Of a stretch of DNA of 64,000 nt, positions 38,719 to 47,523 are shown one piece after another. Position 1 is the first letter of the stretch. Each line of letters opens with the position of its first letter. The position numbers and the translations under genes were made by a program. Below the pieces are notes generated by a model. The model did no database searches. It saw nothing but the letters and a program-made list of their open reading frames with translations, and was not told the origin of the DNA. This DNA comes from Pseudodonghicola flavimaris (lineage in GTDB: Bacteria > Pseudomonadota > Alphaproteobacteria > Rhodobacterales > Rhodobacteraceae): the NCBI RefSeq assembly GCF_030164425.1, contig NZ_JASNJD010000009.1:62001-126000 (forward strand), read 5' to 3'.

Positions 38719-40281
38719 TCAGCCGGTTTCACGGCCGATCCGGGGGGCGTCACGCAATTTTGCGTGATGGGTGGCGATCCAGTCGAGCGTTTGTTCGAAG
38801 GGCATCGGACGGCCGATGCCGAAGCCCTGGACGTGATCGCAGCCCAACTGCGCCAGCAGCGCGTGTTCGCCGACGGTCTCGACTCCCTCGGCCAGGGTTT
38901 CCAGCTCCAGCCGCTCGGCCATAGTGAGGATGGCGGCGATCATCCGCTGCTGTTCCGGATCACGGTCGGATTTCATCACGAAGGAACGGTCGATCTTGAT
39001 CCGTGACACGGCAAAGCGGCGGATCGAGGAGAAGGAGGCGTGGCCGGTGCCGAAATCGTCCAGATCGATGCCGCAGCCCAGCTTGGCCAGACCGGCGATG
39101 TTATGGGCGATGGTGTCGTCGGGATCGGTGCTGACCACGGATTCCAGGATCTCCACCGACAGCCGGTCGGCGGTCAGGTCGAAGCGGTCCAGTTCCCAGC
39201 GGATACGGTCCACCAGGCCGGGGTTACGCAGCTCTTCAGTGGCGAAGTTGACCCCGACGCTGGGCACGTCGACGCCGGCGCTGTCCCAGGCCTTGATCGC
39301 GGTCAGCGCGTGATAGAGGATCACTTGCCCCAGCCGTTCCAGTAGGCCGGCCTGTTCCAGCGCCGGCAGGAAATTGTCGGGCGTCAGCACGCCATGCACC
39401 GGGTGCACCCAGCGGGCCAGCGCCTCGAACCCGGTGATCTTGCCGGTGTCGGTGGAAATCTGCGGCTGATACCAGGGCTGGATCTGGCCGTTTTCCAGGG
39501 CAAAGGCGGCCTCTTCGCGCAGATCGTTGCGCGCTTGCGACCGGCGATGGGTATCGGCGCTGTAGACCCGGATGCCGGAGGGGCCGCTGCGCTGCGCCTC
39601 GGCCAGCGCCTCGGTCGCGGCCTGCAGCCAGGCGGCGGCATCCTGCCCGGGGGCGCGGCGGCGCATGCACAGGCCGACAGAGGCGGTCATGTAGACGGTG
39701 CTGGCGTCGAGAGAGATCGGATCCTCGACCGCCGCCTGCATCCGGCCGGCCAGCTGGATGCAAAGCTCCAGATCCAGCACCCGCACCGGTGACAGGCAAA
39801 CGGCGAAGCGGCTGTCGCCGATCCGCGCCACCACATCGTCGTTGCGCAGCGCGGCGCAGATGCGCTCGCCGGTCTGCTGCGCCACCAGATCGGCGGCGGC
39901 AATGCCATGGCGTTCGGTCAGGTCCTTGTAATCGTCGAGATCCAGCACGAAGCAGGCCGACCGCATGCCGGAGCGCTGGGTGTCGGCATAGGTCCGTTCC
40001 AGCGCGGTTTCGAAGCCTTCGCGCAGCATCAGCCCGGTCACCGCGTCGCGCGGGATCGATGGCTGGCGGGCGCGATCGTCGAAGGCGCCGATGAAGGCGA
40101 ACAGCAGCGGCAGGCCGAGAGAGGTGATGACCAGAGCGGCCTCGCCCCACAACCAGAAGGCCCCGAGGGTGAGCGCGGGCAGAAAAGCCAGAATCGGCGG
40201 CCCCATCAGGACCGGCAGGATCCTGTTGCGCAGCCGGGTCAGGGGGCTGGAATTCGGCAGTTGCATCACGAGGCCTTTCAC
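38719..40281 (-). CDS. Membrane-anchored GGDEF/EAL c-di-GMP protein (degenerate GGDEF)
   Basis: 520 residues; the start could also be the Met at codon 6. Two TM helices (about 20-68) precede a GGDEF domain (about 78-240) whose active motif reads GDSRF at 155-159 instead of GGDEF, so cyclase activity is unlikely. The EAL domain (about 255-510) keeps FEALARW (EAL at 286-288), NFATEEL, DLDDFGTG, KIDRSF and TLAEGVET, the metal and catalytic set, so it should be an active c-di-GMP phosphodiesterase possibly regulated through the dead GGDEF domain. Monocistronic, upstream of yidC on the same strand. Confidence 0.9.
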   Translation of the reverse strand: MKGLVMQLPNSSPLTRLRNRILPVLMGPPILAFLPALTLGAFWLWGEAALVITSLGLPLLFAFIGAFDDRARQPSIPRDAVTGLMLREGFETALERTYADTQRSGMRSACFVLDLDDYKDLTERHGIAAADLVAQQTGERICAALRNDDVVARIGDSRFAVCLSPVRVLDLELCIQLAGRMQAAVEDPISLDASTVYMTASVGLCMRRRAPGQDAAAWLQAATEALAEAQRSGPSGIRVYSADTHRRSQARNDLREEAAFALENGQIQPWYQPQISTDTGKITGFEALARWVHPVHGVLTPDNFLPALEQAGLLERLGQVILYHALTAIKAWDSAGVDVPSVGVNFATEELRNPGLVDRIRWELDRFDLTADRLSVEILESVVSTDPDDTIAHNIAGLAKLGCGIDLDDFGTGHASFSSIRRFAVSRIKIDRSFVMKSDRDPEQQRMIAAILTMAERLELETLAEGVETVGEHALLAQLGCDHVQGFGIGRPMPFEQTLDWIATHHAKLRDAPRIGRETG

Positions 40282-40334
40282 CTTTTGCGAGTAGTCCGCA
40301 ACGGTGACCCTAGCTGGATGTTCTGACCGGGATG

Positions 40335-41231
40335 TTAACGCAGACGCGGAATTTCGTCCTCAGTGCCGTTTTCCATGGCATTTTCGGGCAATTTCAGCCC
40401 GGCGAAGTCGAAAAGCTTGGGGTCGAGCATGTGCGAGGGGCGCACATTGGTCAGCGCCCGGAACATCACCTGGCGGCGTCCGGGGCTGTTTTTCTCCCAT
40501 TGATCGAGGATTTGCTTCACCTGCTGGCGTTGCAGCCCGTCCTGCGATCCGCAGAGGTCGCAGGGAATGATGGGATAGTTCATCGCCCGCGCGAACTTCT
40601 CGCAATCGGCTTCGGCGACATGCGCCAGCGGCCGGTAAACGAACAGATCGCCCTCTTCGTTAACCAGCTTCGGCGGCATCGTCGCCAGCCGTCCGCCGTG
40701 GAAAAGATTCATGAAGAAGGTTTCCAGGATGTCATCGCGATGATGCCCCAGCACCACTGCGGAACAGCCCTCTTCCCGGGCGATTCGATACAGGTTGCCA
40801 CGCCGCAGCCGCGAGCAGAGCGCGCAATAGGTCCGGCCAGCGGGAACCTTGTCCATCACCACAGAATAGGTGTCCTGATATTCGATCCGGTGTGGCACAC
40901 CCATCCGCTCTAGGAACTCCGGCAGCACCGTGGCTGGGAAGCCGGGCTGGCCCTGATCGAGGTTGCAGGCCAGCAGGTCGACCGGCAGAAGCCCGCGCCA
41001 TTTCAGCTCGTAAAGCACGGCAAGCAGGGTGTAGCTGTCCTTGCCGCCCGACAGGCAGACCAGCCAGCGCGGCGGCCTGGCGTCCTTGTCGTGGGCGGCG
41101 GGGTCGATCATGCCGTAATGCTCGATCGCCTCGCGCGTGGCCCGCACGATGCGTTTGCGCAGCTTCTTGAACTCGGTGGTCGAGGGCGCCCCGGCAAAAA
41201 GCGGATGGATATCGTCGGACTCGTCAAGCAT
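40335..41231 (-). CDS. ttcA: tRNA 2-thiocytidine synthetase TtcA
   Basis: Thiolates C32 of certain tRNAs, using ATP and a 4Fe-4S cluster. It has 298 residues. The PP-loop SGGKDS is at 61-66, the CALC motif (CxxC) occurs in [14 protein letters not shown], and the third Cys region is in [24 protein letters not shown] is highly conserved. Single gene on the minus strand. Confidence 0.94.
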   Translation of the reverse strand: MLDESDDIHPLFAGAPSTTEFKKLRKRIVRATREAIEHYGMIDPAAHDKDARPPRWLVCLSGGKDSYTLLAVLYELKWRGLLPVDLLACNLDQGQPGFPATVLPEFLERMGVPHRIEYQDTYSVVMDKVPAGRTYCALCSRLRRGNLYRIAREEGCSAVVLGHHRDDILETFFMNLFHGGRLATMPPKLVNEEGDLFVYRPLAHVAEADCEKFARAMNYPIIPCDLCGSQDGLQRQQVKQILDQWEKNSPGRRQVMFRALTNVRPSHMLDPKLFDFAGLKLPENAMENGTEDEIPRLR

Positions 41232-41348
41232 GCGCCGGCTTTAGTGGAAACCGGCTGCCCGGGCAAGCGGCGGCAATGCGCAGGAATCGGGTCGCGCGGC
41301 CGGGTGGCGATCGGCGATCAAGGCCGGGTCACACCCCGGAGACCCCAG

Positions 41349-41939
41349 ATGGCCGACCTCACCCTGCCGCTGCTCGCCTTCCTGTTCCCGCTGGCCTACA
41401 GCCCGGGACCCGGCAACATGCTCTTCGCCGCTACCGGCGCCCGCTTCGGCCTGCGGGCCACCGCGCCGGCCAGCCTGGGCTATCACCTCGCCACCTGGAT
41501 CGTCACCGCCGGGCTCGGCTTCGGGATCGCCACCGCCCTGGCGCAGGCGCCGCTGCTGTTTGCGCTGCTGAAATGGGCCGGGGCGGCCTATGTGCTCTGG
41601 CTGGCGCTGGGGCTTTGGCGCGCCGGGGCGCTGGACGCGGCGCAGGAGGCCCGGCCGATGGGCGCGCGCGACGGCGTGGTGCTGTTGCTGCTCAATCCCA
41701 AGGCCTATGTGATCATCCTGCTGATGTTCAGCCAGTTCCTTGGCCCCGCCACAGGGCCTGCCGATGTCGTCTGGATCACCACCGTCTTCACCCTGAACAA
41801 CGCGATCGCCTTCGCGGTCTGGGCGCTGATCGGCGACCGGCTGGCGCTCCGCTTCCGCGATCCGCATCAGGCGCGGCGGCTCAATCGCGGGCTGGGCGTG
41901 CTCCTCGCCGGGGTGGCGGTCTGGATGGCGCTGGGATGA
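41349..41939 (+). CDS. LysE/RhtB family exporter
   Basis: 196 residues from the ATG at 41349. About six hydrophobic segments with the LysE family N-terminal motif YSPGPGNMLFAATGARFGLRA and the central LLLNPKAYVIILLMFSQF. Predicted efflux of an amino acid or related metabolite. It converges on hyuB, 22 bases from its end, and may or may not belong functionally to the catabolic island. A second, different LysE protein lies at 48819-49454. Confidence 0.88.
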   Translation: MADLTLPLLAFLFPLAYSPGPGNMLFAATGARFGLRATAPASLGYHLATWIVTAGLGFGIATALAQAPLLFALLKWAGAAYVLWLALGLWRAGALDAAQEARPMGARDGVVLLLLNPKAYVIILLMFSQFLGPATGPADVVWITTVFTLNNAIAFAVWALIGDRLALRFRDPHQARRLNRGLGVLLAGVAVWMALG

Positions 41940-41961
41940 GGCCGGGCCTGCGGGTAGGGCG

Positions 41962-43701
41962 CTATGCCTCTCCCCGCAGCCTCGCGGTTTCCGCCGCATC
42001 CACCTGCGGCGGGCTGCCGGTCACCGCCACGCCGAACAGCCGGGCCGCCTGTTTCGGTGTATAGCGTCCCATTTCCACGTCATAGCGTACCGCCTCCGGC
42101 GGACGCCGGAACGGATCGCCATAGCCGCCGCCGCCGGGGGTGCGCACGTGCACCCGGTCACCGGGGCCCAGCGGGATATCCTGATCCTTGGAAAGATGCG
42201 GCGGCACATAGGCCTCGCCATCGCGCCAGACGGTGACATGGTTGACCGCCCCGTCGCCGCCGCCGAGCGCGCCCTGCGGTCCGGTCCGGCCGTGATCCAT
42301 GACGAAGCTCGCCCGCGCCTCGCCGCGCCGCAGCTCCACCTCGTAATCCAGACCGAAACCGCCGCGGTGCAGTCCGGCCCCGCCAGAGCCCTCATGCAGC
42401 GCATAGCGGTGGTAGAGCACCGGATAGGCCTGCTCCATGATCTCGATCGGCGGTGCCTTGGAGATGCCGATGGTCGAACAGCCGTTCGACAGCCCGTCGT
42501 GATCGGCGTTGCCGCCATAACCGCCGCCGGAGATCTGATACATCACGTAATCCCGTCCCCGCGCCGGATCGTGGCCGCCCAGGGCGAAATTGCCGCTGGT
42601 GCCCGCTGGTGCCGCCGTCACCCGGTCGGGAAGGGGGGCGACGAGGGCGGCAAAGACCGCCTCGGCGATCCGTTGCGATACCTCCGCCGCGCAGCCGGAG
42701 ACCGGGCGGGGATATTGCGCATCGAGGAAGGTGCCTTCGATCCCTGTCACCTCCAGCGGTTCAAACGCCCCGGCGCTCATCGGTACTTCGGGGAAGATAT
42801 GGCGGATCGCCAGGTAGACGGCGCTGAGCGTGGTGGCGCGGACCGAGTTCATCGGCCCGGCGCAGGGGGCGCTGGAGCCGTTGAAATCGAAGATCAGCCG
42901 GTCCTCCACCCGGGTTACTGCCAGCCGGATCGTCAGCGGCTCGTTCACCACTCCGTCGCTGTCGATCAGCGCCGTCGCTTCATACCGCCCCTCGGGGATA
43001 TCGGCGATGAAGGCGCGCATCTGGGTGGCGGCGCGGCGGCGCAGTTCCCCGATCGCCTCGCTGACCGTGTCGTCGCCATAGCGGTCGAGCAGCGCGTTCA
43101 GTCGCTCCTCCCCCACCAGCAGGGCGGCGGCCTGCGCCTTGACGTCGCCGATCCGCTGGTCGGCCACCCGGATGTTGGAGCAGATGATGGCATAGATTTC
43201 CTGATCCAGTTCACCCTGCTTGAACAGCCGCACCGGCGGCAGCCGCAGCCCCTCCTGTTCGACGGCGGTGGCAGAGGCGGAAAAGCCGCCGGGCACCGAG
43301 CCGCCGGTATCGGGCCAGTGGCCGGTATTCGACAGCCAGCAATAAAGCGCGCCGCCCCGATAGAACGGCATGGCAAAGCGCACGTCCATCAGATGGGTGC
43401 CGCCCAGATAGGGATCATTAACGATATAGATATCGCCGGGGGAGGGCGCGGGCGTCACTCCGCGCCGGATGCGGTCGATCAGCTGCCGGGTCGAATCCTG
43501 CATGGTGCCGACAAAGACCGGCAACCCCTGTGCGCCCTGCGCGATCAGCGCGCCGTCCTCGGCCGCATAGATACCATCGGAGCGGTCGTTCGCCTCGGCG
43601 ATCACGGGGGAAAAGGCGGCGCGGGAAAAGCTCAGGTCCATCTCGTCGCAGACCTGTTGCAGGCCGGCCTGGATGACTGAGAGGGTGACGGGATCAAGCA
43701 T
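41962..43701 (-). CDS. hyuB: Hydantoinase B / oxoprolinase-type subunit
   Basis: 579 residues from the ATG at 43701 (MLDPVTLSVIQAGLQQVCDEMDLSFSRAAFSPVIAEANDRSD); the open frame further upstream is antisense-like. HyuB proteins pair with HyuA to hydrolyse cyclic amides such as hydantoins or 5-oxoproline, or to carboxylate ketones. The GDIYIVNDPYLGGTHLMD segment, metal-site-like, and the glycine-rich GGGGYGDPFRRPPEAV C-terminus are typical. The start shares one base with the hyuA stop (TGATG). Upstream hyuA carries a MarR-type operator in front of it. Confidence 0.9.
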   Translation of the reverse strand: MLDPVTLSVIQAGLQQVCDEMDLSFSRAAFSPVIAEANDRSDGIYAAEDGALIAQGAQGLPVFVGTMQDSTRQLIDRIRRGVTPAPSPGDIYIVNDPYLGGTHLMDVRFAMPFYRGGALYCWLSNTGHWPDTGGSVPGGFSASATAVEQEGLRLPPVRLFKQGELDQEIYAIICSNIRVADQRIGDVKAQAAALLVGEERLNALLDRYGDDTVSEAIGELRRRAATQMRAFIADIPEGRYEATALIDSDGVVNEPLTIRLAVTRVEDRLIFDFNGSSAPCAGPMNSVRATTLSAVYLAIRHIFPEVPMSAGAFEPLEVTGIEGTFLDAQYPRPVSGCAAEVSQRIAEAVFAALVAPLPDRVTAAPAGTSGNFALGGHDPARGRDYVMYQISGGGYGGNADHDGLSNGCSTIGISKAPPIEIMEQAYPVLYHRYALHEGSGGAGLHRGGFGLDYEVELRRGEARASFVMDHGRTGPQGALGGGDGAVNHVTVWRDGEAYVPPHLSKDQDIPLGPGDRVHVRTPGGGGYGDPFRRPPEAVRYDVEMGRYTPKQAARLFGVAVTGSPPQVDAAETARLRGEA

Positions 43702-45782
43702 CAGGCGGCGCCTCCGATTTCGACGATGATATTGCCGTCGGCGTCGCCGGTGGCGCGGTCGCCCGGGTCGATCAGCAGGGTGGTGTCCATCTGCTGGACG
43801 ATGGCGGGGCCGGTGATCTCGAAGCCTTCGGGCAAATAATCGCGCCAATAGACGGGCGTGTCGTGCCAGCCGCCGCCGGCGTCGCTGTCGGCGAACCAGA
43901 CCGGGCGCCGCGATTTCTCGGCCTCTGCCAGCGTTGCCTTCCGCTCCGCCGGGTCGATCAGCGACGACAGATCGAGTTCGGCCCGCGCGCCGATGACCGA
44001 GCAATTGGCATTGACCACATTGGCGCGGATATCGTCCAGCGCCACGCGGAAGCGTTTGTAATAGGCGGCTTCGAACAGCTCCTGCAGGGTCTCGACCGCC
44101 ACATCCGGACGGTCGAGCGGCACCCGCAGCAGATGGGTTTGTCCCTGGAACTGCATATCGACGCTGTAGAGCCGGCGGATCCCGCGGATTTCGATATTCT
44201 CCTTACCGATCAGCGCCTCACCTTCCGCCGTCTGAAGGGCGAAGACCCGCGCCAGGTGGTCGGGGTCGAGCGTGTCGAGCGGTCTGTTCACCGTGGTCAC
44301 GAAATCGTGGCGCAGGTCGGCGACCACGCAGCCCAAAGCGTTGGTGATGCCGGGGCGGGCCGGCACCAGCACACGCGGGATCGACAGCTCCCGCGCCAGC
44401 GCCGTGGCATGCAACGGCCCGGCGCCGCCGAAGGCGAAGAGCGCGAAATCGCGCGGGTCGGCGCCCAGCGACACCGACACCATGCGGATGGCGCCGGCCA
44501 TCTTGGTGTTGGCCATGCGGATCACGGCGGCGGCGGCCTCGGTCGCCTCCAGTCCCAGCGGCGCGCCCAGGTTGCGGGCGAAGACGTCGCGCACATGGTC
44601 GATGGAGATGCCGCCCTCCACCGCGTTCAGCCCGGCCGGATCCAGCCGGCCCAGCAACAGGTTGGCATCGGAAATCGTCGGGCGCTCACCGCCGCGGCCA
44701 TAGCAGATCGGCCCCGGCCGGGCGCCGGCGCTTTCCGGTCCGACCTCCAGTAGCCCGGCCGGATTGACCTGCGCGATGGAACCTCCGCCGGCCCCCACGG
44801 TGCGCACATCGACCATCGGCACATGGATCGGCATGGCATATTCGATCTCGATCTCGTTCGACACGGTGGGTTCTGCCCCGCGGATCAGCGCCACATCGGT
44901 GGAGGTGCCGCCCATGTCATAGGTGATCAGGTTTTCGTGCCCCGACCGCCGCCCGGTATAGGCCGCCGCCATCACGCCGGAGGCGGGGCCGGACATCACC
45001 GTCTTGGCAGCCTCCAGCGCCACGCGCCGGGCCGAGACCATGCCGCCGTTGCCGTTCATCACCAGAACCTCGCCCCCATAGCCGCCTGCGGCCAGATGAT
45101 CGGTGAGCCGGCGGATATAGCGATCCAGCAACGGCTGGACCGAGGCGTTGACCGCCGCCGTCACCCCGCGTTCGAACTCGCGGCTTTCGGACAGCAGCGC
45201 ATGGCCCAGGGTGATGTGGTCGTTGGGCCAGAGATCGCGCAGGATCTCGGCGGCGCGCAGCTCATGTGCCGGATTGGCGTAGGCGTGGAGGAAATGGATC
45301 ACCACCGCCTCGCAGCCCTGATCCAGCAGCGCTTGACCGGCGGCGCGCAACCCCGCCTCGTCCAGGGGCACCAGCACGGTGCCTGCGGCATCCATCCGCT
45401 CGGCCACCTCAAGCCGCAGGTTGCGCGGGATCAGCGGAGTGAAATCGCCCTTCATCCCATAGGCCTGCGGCCGGGTGCGGCGGCCCAGTTCCAGCACGTC
45501 GCGGAAGCCGGCGGTGGTGATCAGCCCGGTTTTCGACAACTTGCGTTCCAGCACCGCGTTGGTGGTCGTGGTGGTCCCATGCACGATCAGGTCGAGCGCG
45601 GCCAGATCGCAGCCCGCCTCGGTCAGCGCGGTCAGCACCCCATGGGCCTGATTGTCCAGTGTGCTCGCCACCTTGGCCAGCCGCACCCGGCCGGTGCCGG
45701 GGTCAAGCTCGATCAGATCCGTGAAGGTGCCGCCGACATCGACGCCGACCACCGCGCCCGAGGGGGATTTCGCCATGCCCAT
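43701..45782 (-). CDS. hyuA: Hydantoinase A / oxoprolinase-type ATPase subunit
   Basis: 693 residues; the second Met (45776) is an alternative start. The ASKHA-type ATPase fold has VVGVDVGGTFTDLIELD at the N-terminus, HGTTTTTNAVLERK and YDMGGTSTDVALI. HyuA couples ATP hydrolysis to opening of an amide ring with HyuB. First gene of a hyuAB operon. A 16-bp dyad (45800-45815) shared with two other promoters in the island lies 17 bases upstream of the ATG. Exact substrate unknown; context suggests a lactam produced from an N-heterocycle. Confidence 0.9.
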   Translation of the reverse strand: MGMAKSPSGAVVGVDVGGTFTDLIELDPGTGRVRLAKVASTLDNQAHGVLTALTEAGCDLAALDLIVHGTTTTTNAVLERKLSKTGLITTAGFRDVLELGRRTRPQAYGMKGDFTPLIPRNLRLEVAERMDAAGTVLVPLDEAGLRAAGQALLDQGCEAVVIHFLHAYANPAHELRAAEILRDLWPNDHITLGHALLSESREFERGVTAAVNASVQPLLDRYIRRLTDHLAAGGYGGEVLVMNGNGGMVSARRVALEAAKTVMSGPASGVMAAAYTGRRSGHENLITYDMGGTSTDVALIRGAEPTVSNEIEIEYAMPIHVPMVDVRTVGAGGGSIAQVNPAGLLEVGPESAGARPGPICYGRGGERPTISDANLLLGRLDPAGLNAVEGGISIDHVRDVFARNLGAPLGLEATEAAAAVIRMANTKMAGAIRMVSVSLGADPRDFALFAFGGAGPLHATALARELSIPRVLVPARPGITNALGCVVADLRHDFVTTVNRPLDTLDPDHLARVFALQTAEGEALIGKENIEIRGIRRLYSVDMQFQGQTHLLRVPLDRPDVAVETLQELFEAAYYKRFRVALDDIRANVVNANCSVIGARAELDLSSLIDPAERKATLAEAEKSRRPVWFADSDAGGGWHDTPVYWRDYLPEGFEITGPAIVQQMDTTLLIDPGDRATGDADGNIIVEIGGAA

Positions 45783-45799
45783 CCGCTCACACTATATAT

Positions 45800-45815
45800 A
45801 TTGTTCGTACACAAA
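45800..45815 (-). promoter_or_regulatory. Predicted MarR operator, site 1 (hyuAB)
   Basis: On the minus strand it reads TTTGTGTACGAACAAT, a TTGT-N6-ACAA dyad. It is immediately followed by an AT run (TATATATAG) that could hold the -10 element of hyuA. Twelve of 16 positions are identical in sites 2 (47458) and 3 (53394). Confidence 0.7.
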
Positions 45816-45969
45816 TGATCTGCGCAAGCGGGGGCCGCTGTCAACGCCGCTGAGGGGCAGGCGCCGACCGCCGCGCCGGCGCTGCCGAAAGCGGCAGCGG
45901 TTGCGGCGAATTGGGCAGGGCGCGGACAAGGTTCTTTCCCTGTCCGGGCGCCCGGCTAAGATCGCGGCC

Positions 45970-47421
45970 ATGAGAGCGTTTTCCTCCCCGCGCCGGATCG
46001 GCGCCGTGATTCTGTCCGCCGCCGTCCCGATCCTCGGGGCGCGGCAGGCGCTGGCCCATGCCTCGGAACAGGGGCTGGTGCTGCTCCTGCCCACGGATGT
46101 CTACATCGCCTCCGGCGCGGCGGCGGTGGCGCTGACGGTGCTGCTGATGGCGGTGCTGCCGGAACGGGTGCTGAGGGTGATCTTCGCCGCCATCCGGCTG
46201 GTGGTCCTGCCGAAAAGCCGGTTGCCGCTGGTTACCTCCACCCTGTCGGCGCTGATCTTCCTGGCGCTGGTGGTCGGCGGCCTCACCGGGCCGCGCGATC
46301 CAATGGAAAATCCGCTGACCCTGGCGGTCTGGACGGTGTTCTGGATCTGCGTTCTCGCCGTGCAGGGGCTGGTCTTCGATATCTGGCGCTGGATTTCCCC
46401 CTGGCGCGGGCCGGCGGCGCTGATCATGCGGGCCACCGGCGGCCGGCCGTTGCTACGGCTGTCGCCGCGGCTGGGGGCGGCGCCGGCGATCCTGACCTTT
46501 CTGGGGGTCGCGCTGTTCCTGATGGCCGATCCCGCGCCGGCCGATCCGGCCCGGCTGGCGGTCGTCGCCGGCGGCTACTGGCTGGCGACGCTGGTAGCGA
46601 TCGGTCTTTTCGGGCCGCGCTGGCTGCTGCGGGGCGAAGGGCTGAGCGTGCTGCTGCGCTGCTATGGCCGGATGTCGCTGCTGGCGCGCCGCGGCGGCCG
46701 GCTGCACCTGGGGCTCTGGGGGTGGCAGGTCCTGAAGACACGGGCGCCGCAGGGTGGGCTGGCGCTCTTCATGCTGGCGATTCTCGGCTCAGGCAGCTTC
46801 GACGGGGTGAATGAAACCTTCTGGTGGCTTCAGGTCCTGGGGATCAACCCGCTGGAGTTTCCCGGTCGCTCCGCGGTGGTCTGGCAGAACACCTTGGGGC
46901 TGTTGGCGGCCAATGCGCTGCTGGTGGCGGTCTTCGCGCTGACCCTGAAGTTGGGGCTGATGCTGAACCGGTCGGACCTCGGGCTGGGGCAGGCGGTGCG
47001 GGTCTTCGCCCCCACCGTCCTGCCGATCGCCCTGGGCTATCACATCGCGCATTACTACACCGCGCTGCTGGTCGACGGCCAATATGTGCTGGAGCTGCTG
47101 CGCGACTGGGCGGGGGCGCTGAGCCATGGGCTGGAGCACGGGCTGAGCCACGATCACCAGGGTCATGTCGAGCCTTTGGCGCATCTCTCCGTCACCACCG
47201 GGTTCTTCAACGCGCCCGATACGATGCGGGCGATCTGGCTGACCCAGGCCGGGGCGGTGGTGCTGGGGCATGTCGTTGCGGTGATGCTGGCGCATGCGGT
47301 GGCCTTGCGGGTTTTCGGCACCAACCGAAGGGCGTTGCTCAGTCAGGCGCCGCTGGCCCTCTTCATGATTGGCTATACATTTTTTGGGCTCTGGTTGCTC
47401 GCATCCCCCCGTGGCGTGTAG
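45970..47421 (+). CDS. Polytopic membrane protein of unknown function
   Basis: 483 residues from the ATG at 45970. The signal-like N-terminus ends ALA-HASEQG. At least ten hydrophobic segments follow. A His-rich extramembrane stretch, HGLEHGLSHDHQGHVEPLAH (about residues 385-404), could bind metal. The HASEQGLVLLLPTDVYI start vaguely recalls membrane proteins annotated as fenitrothion hydrolase, but this is a weak impression. It lies between hyuA (divergent) and the binding-protein gene, inside the catabolic island. It may be a permease or a membrane-bound hydrolase. Confidence 0.7.
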   Translation: MRAFSSPRRIGAVILSAAVPILGARQALAHASEQGLVLLLPTDVYIASGAAAVALTVLLMAVLPERVLRVIFAAIRLVVLPKSRLPLVTSTLSALIFLALVVGGLTGPRDPMENPLTLAVWTVFWICVLAVQGLVFDIWRWISPWRGPAALIMRATGGRPLLRLSPRLGAAPAILTFLGVALFLMADPAPADPARLAVVAGGYWLATLVAIGLFGPRWLLRGEGLSVLLRCYGRMSLLARRGGRLHLGLWGWQVLKTRAPQGGLALFMLAILGSGSFDGVNETFWWLQVLGINPLEFPGRSAVVWQNTLGLLAANALLVAVFALTLKLGLMLNRSDLGLGQAVRVFAPTVLPIALGYHIAHYYTALLVDGQYVLELLRDWAGALSHGLEHGLSHDHQGHVEPLAHLSVTTGFFNAPDTMRAIWLTQAGAVVLGHVVAVMLAHAVALRVFGTNRRALLSQAPLALFMIGYTFFGLWLLASPRGV

Positions 47422-47457
47422 GAATTACGCGAATCAACTGGACCGGATACCAGATCG

Positions 47458-47473
47458 TTTGCACACTAACAAT
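47458..47473 (+). promoter_or_regulatory. Predicted MarR operator, site 2 (binding protein-livHMGF)
   Basis: TTTGCACACTAACAAT, 50 bases before the binding-protein ATG and 36 after the membrane-protein stop. It matches sites 1 and 3 at 12 of 16 invariant positions, in the same orientation relative to the gene it controls. Confidence 0.7.
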
Positions 47474-47523
47474 CTAAGAAGCCGGAAAGCGGACGACCTT
47501 TTTTGTCGCATGGGGGATCAGCC

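Noticed and set aside
43702-44004. Upstream extension of hyuB inside hyuA
   Set aside because: The HyuB family N-terminus starts at the ATG at 43701, which overlaps the hyuA stop; the extra ~100 codons are Arg-rich and shadow hyuA.
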